DNA of 64,000 nucleotides from Doryteuthis pealeii (GCA_023376005.1 CM042138.1:91667776-91731775); one strand, 5' to 3'; shown: positions 21,361 through 33,998, counted from the first letter of the stretch. The notes: generated from the letters alone by a model not told the origin. A program made the numbers and translations.

Positions 21361-22084
21361 TCAATTCTGACCACAGGCAAAAATGACATAGAATAACATG
21401 AAATACTTAACATAGCTTAATAGTTGTCCCGATCTTGGTTAACAAAATGAGAATAAATTACCCCCGTTACGATTTTTGTAGCCATTTATCGGCTTCGCGT
21501 AAGAGCACTTTACAGCGGAGATCCCTTGTGTTAAGCAGAGTCTGATCCTTAGTAAGGAAACCTTTGGTTGTTACTTGGTGTCCCTTAGTGTTAGGTAAAA
21601 TCCTTGTGTTGAGCATAGTCCTTGGTTGCATGACCGTTCGGCAATGTCTAACAGGTTCACATGAACGGCTTTCAATATCAGCGATTGAATAGTTAACTAA
21701 CCACGTATTCGAACTGTTGATTCGAATCCACGCGCCCATGCCGAGTCTATAAGCTTAAGTGGTGGATTCTAGCACCTTTCATATGCCAAAATAATCCAAC
21801 AACCCCAATGGATTAAATAAAGGTTTCCGTTCGAAGATCCATGAATGTCTCTAAGTTCAACAAAAACGTTCCCATGTTCGACAGCCAATACCTAAAAAGG
21901 CCGGAGGGTACATCGCTCCCATCCAAAAAAAGATTCATCATAGGTTTTATTATATATATTTAAAAAAAACTCTAACTTGAGAAAAAGAATGTTGTATTCT
22001 CATGACTCAATAACTGTACTATATCTTTTGAGGAAATTCTCCTGAGTTAAGAAGAAACAGCTAGAAGAACTCAACTAGACAGGT

Positions 22085-22260
22085 ACATGGCAACTGGAAG
22101 AGTAAAGATGTCAACAAGTGATAAAGTAAGGCAACTCCTAAACAAGTAACTCTCTAATCTGTCTCTCTATCACTGAAGAACTCCCTTATCTGAGAACTCG
22201 CACTCTTTTACCAATTGTATGTCCGATGTCAATGTGGGTATATAATAGTACCACATTTAT
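22085..22260. mobile_element. Dispersed repeat D, copy 2
   Basis: It contains 'ggcaactggaagagtaaaga', 'ccaattgtatgtccgatg' and 'gtgggtatataatagtacca'. The last 330 bp repeat is shared with 9553 and 31538. Confidence 0.45.
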
Positions 22261-22409
22261 TACGGTCAATAAAATTGTGTTGAATGTGAAAGAAAGAAAA
22301 ACTTTATATATAGTACTGAAATTCCCATTATGTTTATATAAAAATAAAGGGTGTCCATAAAGTATCTTTAAAACTTTAAAGAATATTACAAAATCAAATG
22401 AACTGACAA

Positions 22410-22808
22410 ATATGTGTTGGACCCTAACAAAGCGCCTCGAGAATAAGCTAGATGGGAGCTGTACAAGGATGCTGCGTGCGGTCTTGAACAGGTTGTGGAA
22501 GCAGCACCCCACAAGGAAATAGCTGTACAGCCACCTGCCCCCCATCTCACAAACCATCCGAGTGAGACGGACAAGGCATGCTGGTCACTGCTGGAGAAGC
22601 GAGGACGAGCTCATAAGCGACGTACTCCTGTGGAAGCCAACACATCGACATGCTGATGTGGGCCGGCCACCAAGACCTACATTGACCAAATATGCGAGGA
22701 TACTGGATGCGGCGTGGAGGACCTCTCTGAGACGATGAATGATAGGGAGGGTTGGCGAAGGGATTGTCATGGATATCCGTGCTAATTGCGCGACATGATG
22801 ATGATGAT
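22410..22808 (+). mobile_element. Non-LTR retrotransposon C-terminal relic, best preserved copy
   Basis: One frame reads HAGHCWRSEDELISDVLLW; a frameshift leads to TYIDQICEDTGCGVEDLSET and REGWRRDCHGYP. Upstream is the LEQVVEAAPHKE / QLYGHLPP-type region. It ends in (GAT)n at 22795-22808. This is the widely distributed LINE tail seen after the reverse transcriptase domain. 5' truncated and broken. Confidence 0.8.
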
Positions 22809-23100
22809 TACAAAATGAAGAGTAGATATTGAAGTGTATTTGCCTCATTTAATACACCTCTACACGAACACCATTAGTTGCACAAATCACATTTAGACGG
22901 TAACCGATTTCTTGCCATGTTCGCGGTAGCATAGCTTCATTAATGATCACTGTCGAATTAATGATCTTTTGCTTTAGGTCAGTGATGTCCCGTATCTTTG
23001 CTCGATACACGATATCTTTAGCATAACCACACAGAAAGAAGTCCAGGTGAGTGTATAACCAAATAGAAATGTCTCATCTTAATGAGATTTATTAATTATA

Positions 23101-23739
23101 CTAGCAAATATATGCACCCTCCGGGTGCCAGTATCTAAGTTTTAATATAATAAAATATCATATTAAATTAGAAAGGCTAATGAAACTGAATAAGAATTCA
23201 GATAAAAAGATTTGGAACAGAGGGGGTATGATTGAAAAATAGAACAACTTTGAAACTAACTCTTCCATCATTTTCCATTACTCCTGTCTTTCAGTGGTAA
23301 ATTTTCCTAATTTAACTATTTAGTTAAAATAGGAAGTAAAGAATAATATTAGTTATTTCTTCTTGTTAATGGATTTCTTTTAAGATTTATCCCCGAGATT
23401 TTTGCTCATATTCAATAAGATAAAACCAAACAATTAGAAATCAATAATACTAAGCATATATTTATTAAAATCAAATATTTAAGATCAATATGTAAATTAA
23501 CCTTCCCGTTCACACTGTAAATTGCTATTTTGTTGTATATATAAATACTATTGCATGTTGTTAGTATGTAGATATGGTCAACAGTCTTAATGATGTAAAA
23601 CAATTTTACTAATAATTGAGGTTTAAATAAAAATAAAATCATGGAGATTGTGGTGTAAATAACTAAGGGAATTGTGACTTGTATAGTAATATCGTTTCGG
23701 TTACAAACAGACAAACCCACAATCTCCATTATAATAAGA
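23101..23739 (-). mobile_element. Non-autonomous Helitron, subfamily 1
   Basis: On the minus strand it begins TCTTATTATAATGGAGATTG and ends with hairpin GGCACCCGGAGGGTGC (one base from perfect), ATATATTTG and CTAG, followed by T. 5' TC, a 3' hairpin about 10 bp before CTAG, insertion between A and T, and no target duplication define Helitrons. No Rep-helicase is coded; at 639 bp it must be mobilised in trans. An open frame of 105 codons inside it has no domain. Confidence 0.85.
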
Positions 23740-24085
23740 TATACGGTGGTATCTCAACTTATGAGTTATCCGAGTCACTCGGTCAATTTTTGCCTTTGTT
23801 TTGGGAACCAAAATTTGAGCTACGAGCGAGCATCCGATACGCTTATGTTTTGTTCACTAAAAACATTAAAATTTAGTAATTTTTCACACCAAAGAGAAAT
23901 ACTATTTATAAAAAAAAGATAAACATAAAATATATTACAGCAGATAATTCATTACATTCTCATCCAACAGAGTGCAATTCCTTTCATTTAAAAATTTAAA
24001 CAAAAAAAGTGTTTATTTCAGAGAAACCTGAAACGAATTACTGGAATTTAAGTTTATTTCAATGGGGAAAGTTGATTTGATATAC

Positions 24086-24565
24086 TGTTGTATAGCCGCT
24101 TGACTACCGGCTAGTGAACTTCAATAAACAACAGATACACATATACAAAATAGGACCCGTCTTTATTTTCTTCGGTGTGTGGGTAAAGGCGTAGAGCTTC
24201 ACAATGAAAATGCCGGGTGCCTGGCGAAGGCGGCGACGAGTATTCATAGTGGAAATGCTCGAGGGTTGATGAGAGACGCTGGGTGATGCTATCGGTTGTT
24301 CGCTCGGGTCTCTGACTGTCGGCTCGAATCCTCTGGCCTTTATATTGATAGATACGTCTACGCATCTTTATCTTTTGATCTGGTCTTTACATCCGCTAAT
24401 ATGCCTACGCATTTTTATCTTTTGATCTGATAACGGACATTTGTTATATATTTCTTTATCTTCTCCCTTCTTTTTTGACCGGAAAACCTCTCTTCCATTT
24501 TCCCCTTGTTTTTAAATATATCATTTTATATTTCTCTTCGTCTTCCGGGCGACGATAATACAACA
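24086..24565 (-). mobile_element. Solo LTR, 480 bp, with 4 bp target duplication
   Basis: It starts TGTTGTAT and ends ATACAACA, an 8 bp terminal inverted repeat with TG...CA ends. It is flanked by ATAC on both sides (24082-24085 and 24566-24569). On the minus strand there is a TATAAA-type box (caatataaagg, near 24340) and AATAAA (near 24155), giving the orientation. A 4 bp duplication fits Ty3/Gypsy-type integration. No internal domain or second LTR is present, so it arose by LTR-LTR recombination. Confidence 0.9.
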
Positions 24566-24737
24566 ATACGAGTTACGAGTGAAACGAATTAAACTCGTAA
24601 GTCAAGGTATTACAGTAGTTAGAATTTACAGAGTTACTGGTCCTGTAATCCGGTTTAATCACGTAAGCGTTAATCATGTAGCTGAAGAGCCTGGCGGAGC
24701 TCATCCCTCTCTTGATCTATAATTGGATTGAATTAAT

Positions 24738-24930
24738 AATTTTCCTTCTCCTAGATAGTTTGCCATAGCAAAGTTAAAGACCCCGGTCTGCCGTACAATT
24801 TATTGATAGCTGAAAGGAGAATAATTGGATTCATACTTGTCCTATGTATATTAATGCTATGAGAAATGCAAAGGATTTGAACTCAGGTAACCGAGTCCGC
24901 TTTTCACGAACAATCATTACGTCACGAGAT
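24738..24930 (-). mobile_element. SINE family T2, diverged copy
   Basis: Minus-strand head includes GGACTCGGTTACCTGAGTTC and AAATCC. The body has a gctgaaaggagaataattgg block. The 3' part is missing. Confidence 0.6.
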
Positions 24931-25021
24931 TTTTTTAAAATAAGACAATTTTCAGTCCAATTTTCTATTAAAATCATTATTCTGTAAGGCCTGTATACAT
25001 GCCTAACGCTAATTGTTGAAA

Positions 25022-25595
25022 TTAGCAAAAAAAAAATCGATTTTTGAAAGATATCGTCTGAGAGGGGGAGTTAAAAATTCAATATCAAAGGGTTTGTATC
25101 ATAAGTAAAATCAAATTTATTAAAGGAGTACAAAATAAAAAAATAAAAAAATAAAATAAAACAATTTGAAATGAAAACTTAGTTCTGTCCCCTCAAAAAT
25201 GTAGCGTGCCTCTATTAATTATTAAATAATTATTTTGAATATTTTACACAAATCTTACACAAAATCCTAGGTATTCATTTATTTGTAGTTAAGCTCTTGA
25301 TACGGAAAAATGGCTATTTCTTGTTTGTAAATAATTTTCTCGTAAAACTACATTAGATAACTTTAGATGTATATGAAGATAAAATAAACTATATAAAACA
25401 TAATACTGGGATGTATTTATTAAAACCATCTTAAAAAGAACAAGGGCCGTCTAAATTGGAATATTAGAATTTTGAGTGTTTATAATACAAGTTTGTTCTT
25501 TATTCTATGTATTGACGATTTTGGATAATGTGATTTAAGCTGTGACGTAGTTTCGGTTATAGACAAATTAAGACCAGATCTCCATTATTAATAGA
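25022..25595 (-). mobile_element. Non-autonomous Helitron, subfamily 3
   Basis: On the minus strand it starts TCTATTAATAATGGAGATCT and ends ...TTTTTTTTTGCTAAT. It is homologous along its length to the plus-strand copy 57857-58442, which keeps CTAG. The terminal CTAG here has decayed to CTAA. Confidence 0.75.
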
Positions 25596-25689
25596 TAATT
25601 AACTAAACTATGAAATGTTAGTGCGAAATCAGTTTTAATTTACTTCCTCATTTAACTTACAACTTGTGGGATATTAACGCATCCGTAGA

Positions 25690-26104
25690 TTGCTTCTTGT
25701 TTTTTAGCTGATAAAATATAGGATTGGTTTTAATATGTTGGAAAATGAAAAAGACAAAGATATCTTAGAGATCAATAGCAGCAAGTGATTATTCATTAAA
25801 CTCGGCTTTGCTAAAACCAGTATGCAAATTAACTACGCCATATATTATGTAAACCTTTATTTCTTAGTGATATATAATACACATTGCAGGATTTTAAATG
25901 AAGTAATAACATGGGTTGTTTTCAGGCAGATCTAACTCAGATGTTCATGGTGACATCGTTAATAAATACGATTTATCCTATGTATTAATAATTTTGAGTA
26001 TAAATTAAATACTCATTGATAAACTTACACATTCCCTGACAGTATTGTGACGTAAGCAGTGATGTAGTTCCTGTTACAAACACTGAATCTATATAACAAT
26101 AGGA
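25690..26104 (-). mobile_element. Helitron-like subfamily 2, reversed copy
   Basis: Minus strand: TCCTATTGTTATATAGATTC, AGTGTTTGTAACAGGAACTA, ...CACTGCTTACGTCAC, then the block with ATCCTGCAATGTGTATTATA also seen at 12230 and 13665. The 3' end cannot be placed. Confidence 0.6.
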
Positions 26105-26424
26105 TTTTATTCTGATACAATGCCTTTACCAGGCCTCATGATGTAATATCATATTTAGGAGTTTTTTCTTAAGTTTCATCCAGACCATCAACTTCTTCAA
26201 TTATATTCATTTCTGACAATCAATTTGCCTTGCTAATTAAAATTTTCATATTTTCCTCAGATATTTTTTCTGATATCAAATCCAATTTAGCCTTGATTAT
26301 ATCTTGCCAATATTTCCGCTGTTATTATTCGGGATTTCTGATTGGCTAAAATTAGTTGACGTTATTGAAATCGTTCAATAAAATTTCACTATTTGGTTTA
26401 TGAATCATAAAAGATTTTACGAAA

Positions 26425-26524
<100 letters not shown>

Positions 26525-26989
26525 TCATTTTAAACCCCCCCCCCCCAGATAATATCAATTTCATCGTATATCATCTCGACTTTCCACATTGAAATAAACT
26601 TAAATGCCAGTAATTCGTTTCAGCATTCTCTTAAATAAACAATATTTTTTTAACGAAATAGATTCCACTGTGTTTGATCAAAATATTATAGAGTAAAATG
26701 CTATAAATTATGTGCTGTAATATATTTTAATGTTTTTCTTTTTTATAAATAGTATTTCTCTTTGGTGTAAAACATTGTAAACTTTAATGTTTTTAGTGAA
26801 CATAATAACATAAGCGTATCTTAAGTTCGCTCATAGCTCAAATTGTAGCTACCAAACTGATATTAACAATTTTGTAGATTGGTCTGATAAAGGGCAGGCC
26901 AGATTCAATGTATCTAAATGTAAAGTACGTCAGAAATAATTCAAATCATCTATATTCAATGAGAAAATGTTTCTCTAATGAAACAGAAT

Positions 26990-27630
26990 TACTAAAAATA
27001 CAGAGTTAGAAAAAGACCATGGTGCGAATGTGAACCCTGATATTAAAATTTTCCAAACAGAAATACAAGTAAATAAAGCAAACAATATATTAGGAATAAT
27101 ACGAAGGTCATATGAATACATGGATAAAGAAATGTACAAAATATATTCATTGCATTGGAGAGACATAATTTGGAATTTGATAATGTGATTCGGAGTCCAA
27201 GACTAATCAAGGACATAAAACTCATCGAAGGAGTTCAAAAGTTACTAAGGTAGTGAATGAATTAAAGAACATTTCTTATGAAGAAAGACTTAGGATGACC
27301 AACCTACTAAGTTTGGCTTATCGACTAACGTGAGGAGATATGATCGAAGTTTATAAATATACTCATGGATTTTATTCAACGAACTTAGATCTATTGAATG
27401 CTGCTCAAAAATCTAATACCATTGGTCATAAATCAAAACTCAAAAAACAAAAACAAATGTAAGGCAATATTATTTTAGTAATAGGGGGTAAATTCATGGA
27501 ATGAACTACCCCATCTCTAAATTCCTTTAAGACAAGGTTGAACAATCTGTTGAAAGAATATAAATATTCTGTTAAAATAAGATGAATGTTTGAAATATAA
27601 GGAACAATTGACAGGTCGCTGACCTGATAT
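26990..27630 (+). pseudogene. CR1/Jockey-like LINE reverse transcriptase, C-terminal relic
   Basis: Plus-strand frames give, in order, ANNILGIIRRSYEYMDKEMY; a region matching 'RGDMIEVYKY' (here GDMIEVYKYTHGFYSTNLD); SKLKKQK; TNVRQYYFSNRG; and SLNSFKTRLNNLLKE. This is the usual end of CR1-type LINE proteins (KAN+LG+I+R, GDMIEVYK, FFSNRVVNxWNxLP, SxxSFKxxLD). Stops and frameshifts break it. A Helitron begins 30 bp downstream. Confidence 0.85.
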
Positions 27631-27661
27631 ACTAGCTGAAAAAGATAGTAGATTATATTTA

Positions 27662-28259
27662 CTAGCAAATATATGCACTTTCCTGGAGCAATTATTTAAA
27701 TTTTAATGTAATAAAATATACTAAATATTAAAGGCAAATGAAACTAAATAAAAATGCAAATAAAAGGATTTGAAACAGGGGGTATAATTGGAAAATAGAA
27801 CAGCTGAAACATACTCTTCCATCACTCATGTCTTTTATAACAAAATTTTCCTAATTTAATTATCTAGTTAGAATAGGACGTAAAGAATAATATCACAGTT
27901 ATTTCTTCTTGTTAATGGATTTCTGTCAAGATTTATCCACGGGTTTTTTCCTCATATTCATTAAGATAAAACCAAAATTTGAAATCAGTAATTCTAAGCA
28001 CATATTTATTAAAATCAAATTCTTAATATCAATATGCAAATTAGCCTTCACGTTCACACTGTAAACCGCTATTTTGTTGTATATGTAAATAGAATTGCAT
28101 GTTATTAGTATGTAGATATAGTCACCAGTATTAATAATTTTATTAATAATTGAAGTTATAATAAAAATAAAATATCGGAGAATATGACGTTAATAACTAA
28201 GGGAATTGTTACTCAAGTAATAATATAGTTAGAAAAACACAATCTCCATTATAATACGA
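27662..28259 (-). mobile_element. Non-autonomous Helitron, subfamily 1
   Basis: Minus strand from TCGTATTATAATGGAGATTG to CTAG at 27662-27665. The 3' hairpin is degraded (tgctccaggaaagtgca). It aligns with 23101-23739 throughout, with small deletions. Confidence 0.8.
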
Positions 28260-28483
28260 TTTACAATAGGATAAACAAACCCCGAGTTGAATAATGAAAC
28301 TGGCACTACAAAACGTTGCATACTCACTTTGAAATCGACGTATACATATATTTTCTTGTAGCTTGTCTTATATTTTTCTTAGCTTGTTGTGAGTAGCTCT
28401 CAACTTATCTTCTAAGATGTTTCTAACTGGTTCTGGGTTGGTTTCTTAAAATTCTCAGTGATACTTAGGAAGGCGAAAAAGAT

Positions 28484-29278
28484 GACTTTTAATTTGTGAA
28501 AAAAAGCGGCCAAATGAATGCCTATAGACTCCTGAATATCATAATTTTTTTCCGGAGCGTAAATGTTGTCTATTTTGAAGTTTTCCGTGGGTACCACCAA
28601 TTTTCCCCGTGAAATTTACCCCCCACTATATTTAACATAATAAAACTTGTATAAAGGTTAATATTATCTTGAAATTTTTTATTCAATCGAAAGAAGAAGC
28701 ATTAAACAAACTCCTAATGATTTAAAAAAAAATTCGGCTCACAAAAATAATGAAAATTATAAACGAAAAACAATGTTTACATTTTTGCACCGTTAAATCA
28801 ATTGAAATTTAACGTAGCCAAAAACAAGTTATAACTAAGGTTTTTTTTTTTATAATTCTATGAAAAATAAATTAATGCTCCAATTTTCACGAAAATTTCC
28901 ATAATTACTTACCTTTGGAAAAATATGTGTTTGAAATTTTTTTTTTCTAAAATATATTAGGGGAAATATTTTTTATGAGGTCTACTCGCCCCTATATTAT
29001 TTTATGTAATATGAAAAAATGAACCGGCAAAAACGATGTTTACTTTTTTTCAATAAAGATAAGTGTCTAGATAATTATATCAGACGATTTTTATGAGTCT
29101 CAATTTTTAATAAAAGAACTATAAATACAGACTTCTGTTAAAAGATTATATCAATAAAGAAACTGGCCGTAAATAGACAACATTTACGCTTCGGAAAAAA
29201 AGTATGATATTCAGGAGTCTATAGGCATTCATTTGGCCGCTTTTTCTTCCCACCATCAAAATTACAAATTAAATTAAA
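28484..29278. mobile_element. Element with ~95 bp terminal inverted repeats (MITE-like)
   Basis: 28495-28590 (agcggccaaatgaatgccta tagactcctgaatatcat...) and 29170-29255 are reverse complements over ~85-95 bp, around ~570 bp of AT-rich DNA. No transposase is coded. Target duplication not found. Could be a long-TIR MITE, or two inverted insertions. Confidence 0.65.
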
Positions 29279-29696
29279 AAACTTAGAGCCTTTTTGGCCT
29301 TTGGGCCCGTAGCCTAACTGGAGTGTTCTGTTTTTTTTATTTATTTATTTATTATTGTTTTTATTAATAAGTCAATAAATTATTTTTTGGTGAATTCCTA
29401 CCCGTTTACAATTTATATAAATCCCCAAATCAATTCAACCGCACGTTCGAGAATTGGTTATTTGGACGAGAAACGCCATCTGTCCGGTTTTTCCAAGACT
29501 GAACTAAAACTAAAATCTAAGCTATCTCCCACACTCGCACCGATGAACAGTTAGGGGAGGTCAAGACGGGGTTACATTTGTGTCAATCAAAATCCCCTGT
29601 GTTTCTCCGTGACCGCCAGTTTAAATTCGAATAAACACACTACGCTAACTGTGCATAATTAATTGAATCCCATCAATTATGCAACAAAAATCAATA

Positions 29697-30270
29697 TCTT
29701 ATTATAATGGTGATTGTGTGTTTTTAACTGAAACTATATTACTACTCAAGTCACAATTCCCTTAATTATTTAAGTCACATTCTTCATGATTTTACCTAAA
29801 ACTAAATTATTACTAAAATTGTTCTACATTATCAATATTGCTGACCGTATCTATCTACTAATAACATGCAATTTATATATACATAAAAATAGCGGTTTAC
29901 AGTGTTAACGGAAAGGCTAATTTGCATATTGATATTAAAAATCTGTTTTAATAAACGTGTGCTTAGTATTATTGATTTTTAATTGTTTTTATCTTAATGA
30001 ATATTAGCAAAAATCTCGGGGATAAATCTTAAAAGAGACCCATTAACAAGAAGAAATATCCGCAATTTACTTCTTTACTTATTTTAACTAAATAGTTAAA
30101 TTAGGAAAATTCAGCAGTGAGGGAGGGGTAAGTGTTCGTTTTATTTTTCGATTATACTCCCCTGTTTCAAATATTTTTAGCTGCATTCTTATTTAGTTTC
30201 ATTAGGCTAATTTAATATATTTTATTACATCAAAACTTAAATAAAGGAGGGTAAACATATTTACCAATTG
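29697..30270 (+). mobile_element. Non-autonomous Helitron, subfamily 1, plus strand
   Basis: It begins TCTTATTATAATGGTGATTG after an A and runs in the opposite orientation to the other subfamily 1 copies in the window. The 3' end is decayed: aaataaaggagggtaaacat stands where the hairpin should be, and CTAG has become CCAA. Confidence 0.75.
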
Positions 30271-30437
30271 TAATAATGCTTCTTTCAATCGACCCTGCTA
30301 TGCTCCACAAAATTTGTAGTAAAAAAAAAGCTTCTAAAAGAAGCTACATATTTTATTACTTAACTATAAACGATTATAATCGGATAATAACAAATTTTTG
30401 GTGATAAAATAAACAGTATTTTTTCCCTAAAAGTTGA

Positions 30438-30640
30438 GATTACGGTCAAATCACGCTAACAACACAGGTTCCAGCTCGATCACCGAAGTTAAGCAGTGAC
30501 GTGTTTGTTTAATATTTAGATGGGTGACCATTTCATCAACTGCAAATACCGTAGGCAACCTGATATCAAAATTGCTTGATTCGTCATTAAATGACTAGAA
30601 GAAGATTGGTATGCCTTAAAAATAAAACAACCAAACAATA
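30438..30640 (+). mobile_element. 5S rRNA-derived SINE, unit 1
   Basis: The first ~120 bp match 5S rRNA: tcacgctaacaacacaggtt, cgatcaccgaagttaagcag (internal promoter region) and tagatgggtgaccat (C box), ending near caaataccgtaggcaacctg. A ~70 bp tail follows, ending gttggtatgccttaaaaa and taaaacaacc. Such 5S-headed SINEs (SINE3 type) are known. Substitutions in the 5S part make a working rRNA gene very unlikely. Confidence 0.8.
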
Positions 30641-30800
30641 TACTAGATCACCAAAGTTAAGCAGCAATGAACATGTTCAATATTTAGATGGGTGATAATT
30701 TAAGCAACAGCGGATACTGTTAACAATCTGATATCTGAATAACTTGTTTCAGCATTAATTAACCAGAAAAGTGTTGGTATGCCGTAAAATAAAACAACCT
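30641..30800 (+). mobile_element. 5S rRNA-derived SINE, unit 2 (5' truncated)
   Basis: It starts inside the 5S part (gatcaccaaagttaagcagc) and repeats the C-box region (tagatgggtgataat) and the tail ending ggtatgccgtaaaataaaac. Head-to-tail with unit 1. Confidence 0.8.
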
Positions 30801-31537
30801 TTCAAAAAGTTAGCGGGTTTTTTTTTTAAATTGTTTTTTTGTTGTTTCTTTTTTATTCAGGTTTAGCGTATTGCCATAGAACTTTCATCGCTTAAATGAC
30901 TTAAAGGAAGACATAAAAACTATTCAGGAAATTAAGGCAACATATGTTTTTTGGGAGAGTAAGACAACCGTAATGCTCTGATGCTACGTGTGCTACAGAG
31001 TAAAAAATCATATTGCCGCGAGGTATTTTTTTTATAAGAAACATTCATGAATCCTTTCAATTTTCTATGAAATAATTTTTTTTCTAAGAACTTCCTGCTT
31101 ATACGAGATATCAAAAAAGTTCCTTGAATTACTGGAATTGAAACTGAATATTTTATGGTTCCAAACATTTCACATCGTGGTCTTGAATTTCTGATAGTTG
31201 CAACTGAACAGGAAACATAAATCATTGATCATCTGTTTTGTCCGAGTGACGAAAACAACTGAAAAATACGCAGAGTTTTATGATAACCCTTTTACTACAA
31301 AAGTACTCAACAGAATATACCACTGGTATATTTGAATTAGGGTCTGTTGATTTGGAATCAAGGAAGTCAATGGAAAATTACCGGTGATGGTTATAACCTT
31401 TTGATCCCTTGAAAAAGTACCATGACAGACACGTGAGAATAGTTTAGTGTTAGATCCGGCCCAACTTGGAAGCCGAGCAGACGTAATTGTCGTCTTCCCC
31501 GGGTCATCTACCCCCCCCCCCCCCGGCGGAATAATCA
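30801..31537. other. Non-coding stretch, nothing recognised
   Basis: It contains a C-rich run at 31511-31524. Two antisense open frames of about 90 codons have no recognisable motif and are not supported as genes. Confidence 0.4.
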
Positions 31538-31860
31538 ATATGGGCTTGAAGAAAATAAAACTTGATCAAGCAATAAAACCAAGTCTTAATAGTTAATTAT
31601 TAAAAACAAGCAATGCCCAGCTAAACAGACGAATAACAACCCTTAAATAGAAAGTCAACCCCAGCAGGCCCAAAGAAAATGGCGTCCAATGAGATAAAGT
31701 CAACAAGTAGTCTAGATGAAGAAATAAAACCAGCAGAAGCAGTCAGCAAAAAAACAACAAAACGTAGAAGTACTAAGTAAGATCTCCTATCTATAGTCTA
31801 TATCTCTCTATTATATACCCACGTATGGCAGAATGGAATATATACGGTATATAATACCAA
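31538..31860. mobile_element. Dispersed repeat D, copy 3
   Basis: It shares the 'cttgatcaagcaataaaacc' beginning and the 'taaagtcaacaagt' block with 9553-9888. The right part is diverged. Confidence 0.4.
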
Positions 31861-31924
31861 TACATCTTGGTATACCTGCAAATGACAGGGCAGACTCGAA
31901 AGCAAAGAAAGCTATATAAGACAA

Positions 31925-32160
31925 TCGTCGGTACAGCATTCGGCTAGAAACCACAAGGTTCCTAGTTCGATACCCGTCCTCGCCAACTCAGCGTATGAGT
32001 AGCACAGGGATCTGTGCGGTAAGGTAAAGAGCTGACGGTAGGTGTGGCACTCCACCTCAGACGCTAAAATAATCTCCTTAGTATAGCGCAAGTGAAAAGA
32101 GGATAGACTCCCTCGCTGATTGGCTGATACTGACTTCATGCCGCCTCGTCGACTTACATC
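31925..32160 (+). mobile_element. tRNA-derived SINE family T1
   Basis: The head is degenerate (gtacagcattcggctagaaa) but the B box region GGTTCCTAGTTCGATACCC and body (gcggtaaggtaaagagctga) match the family. Confidence 0.75.
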
Positions 32161-32199
32161 ATCCATCATCATTTACTAGCGAGCACAGAATTCTCAATA

Positions 32200-33440
32200 T
32201 GCACTACATGCAAAGATAAGTTTACAGTGAAACATGCTACTAGGGTGTGTAGACTTTAATCTAGTTAAGAACAAAATACTACCAAGTAAGTAATTTAAAA
32301 TAAAATAAAATAAAAATAAGACCCTCTAGTATATTTACATTTCCTAAATGTGGAATTGTATTAAAAATATGATCCAATAATAGCTCAAATATATGTACAT
32401 GTTTTCTATAAAAAAATATCGCTAAAAATCTATTTGAAAACTTTGTGGGCAATAAATGACCCATCGAGGTTGATATGCCGTAAAACAAAACAAACAAAAC
32501 CATATAGTTTTGTTTCCACGTTTATTAATTGCTTTTTAACTTTATTGGGCTGGCATTTTCTATGGATTTTCATAGGGAGCAAAAAACCTACTTCAGATTG
32601 TGACAAAACACCTTAAAGATGCTTTTAAACGTTAAAACAGTCAAAACATGCGCTTATATTAATAGGTTCGCTGTTATTACACCAAATAAAAAAATAAACA
32701 GAACATACAACAGCACAATTCATTACATTTTTAATGTTTTTATATAATATAGTGCTATATTTCTCACTTAAAAAACGTAACAAAATCAGGGTGTTTTGGG
32801 GTGGGCTGAAATGGATGAATGGCATTTCAGTTTAGTTTAACGGAAACAATGGGGAACAAATTAATTCTGTAAGTCAAGGTACCTCTGTATTTTGGTAACA
32901 TGAAGTACAATTTGATGCTTAAAAAATACCTTTTTTTTTCTTTTCAGTCATAGGACTTCAATCAGTCAACGCTCATCCGGATTTCCAGGTCGTTAGTTTT
33001 CCTATTTCATTAAGCTCACACGCTGGATCAACCACCTTCCCGATCTCAGCTATCGCAACAACTCCACAGATATTTGAACCCCTCACCAAATCCTATTACT
33101 AGGCTCTTCATTCGATCACAGATTACATTAGATGAATTAAATAAATTATCCGGAATATGGCATAAGGCTATGGGAAATGAAAGATTATTTAATTAATAAC
33201 TGAATACATAATTATATTGCTCTCGCAGCTCTGGATCCTTTACGATAAACTTAATATTTATGTTTATAAATGTGTTTGGATCGAATTGTAAATAAACTGT
33301 TCTTCCTTAAAATAAATAATGTCCAGAATGACAGTCTATTCACGTGGGATTATTGACCAATTGAAAATATCATTCAAATTACAAAAACATTACAGCATAG
33401 TCGGTTGATTGTTCCTTCTTGCAATAATGTAATGTGTTTT
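32200..33440. other. AT-rich stretch with one family-B tail fragment
   Basis: 32445-32500 has 'tcgaggttgatatgccgtaa' and 'aacaaaacaaacaaaacc', the B/5S-SINE tail. Nothing else recognised. Confidence 0.5.
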
Positions 33441-33443
33441 AAA

Positions 33444-33998
33444 GGTTTGGTTGTTTGGATTTTAGGGATTGTCAACCGTTGTTGGGTTATTTTATGCCCA
33501 AGATGTTTGTTTTATTCATTCTTGATTGATATTCAACATTTACTTGAAACTCATTTTTTTCAAAATTCAATGTTAAATACTTTAAAAAAAAAACTATTTT
33601 CTATTTCACCCGTAGATGGTACACTAACAGTTACTACCACTCCGAATCTGAGTGGACCCGGGAGTAATGGTGATGAAGGGATATTCTACATTCCCCAGAG
33701 GTCCAGGAATAGAACTTCAGATAGAGTTTAACGTCATACCCAGGACACTAAGACCATCAGTCAACGCCTTCTAGTGCACCTTTGATAAGGGTTAGAGCTT
33801 GTCATAAGAGCATTATGGCTTGTACAATCATATAGGTGCTAGGGATTGACGTGACAAGCCGATTGATTAAAGGGGGCCTTGTTAAGGACCAAAGTGGAAT
33901 GTTGCATGTCATGGACTACGTAACCACTACGGTTTCATTATTAAGCACCACGGGTCACAACCCACGGTCAATAGGTGGCCACATCTGGGATGATCTTA
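33444..33998 (-). mobile_element. Retroposon family B
   Basis: Tail complement ttggttgtttggattttagg, then 'gtcaaccgttgttgggttat', middle blocks 'gagtggacccgggagtaatg' and 'gccgattgattaaagggggc', and head end at about 33998. Near full length. Confidence 0.75.

Noticed and set aside
30438..30565. Functional 5S rRNA gene
   Set aside because: Many substitutions against 5S, a SINE-like tail, and a truncated second unit; better read as a 5S-derived SINE.
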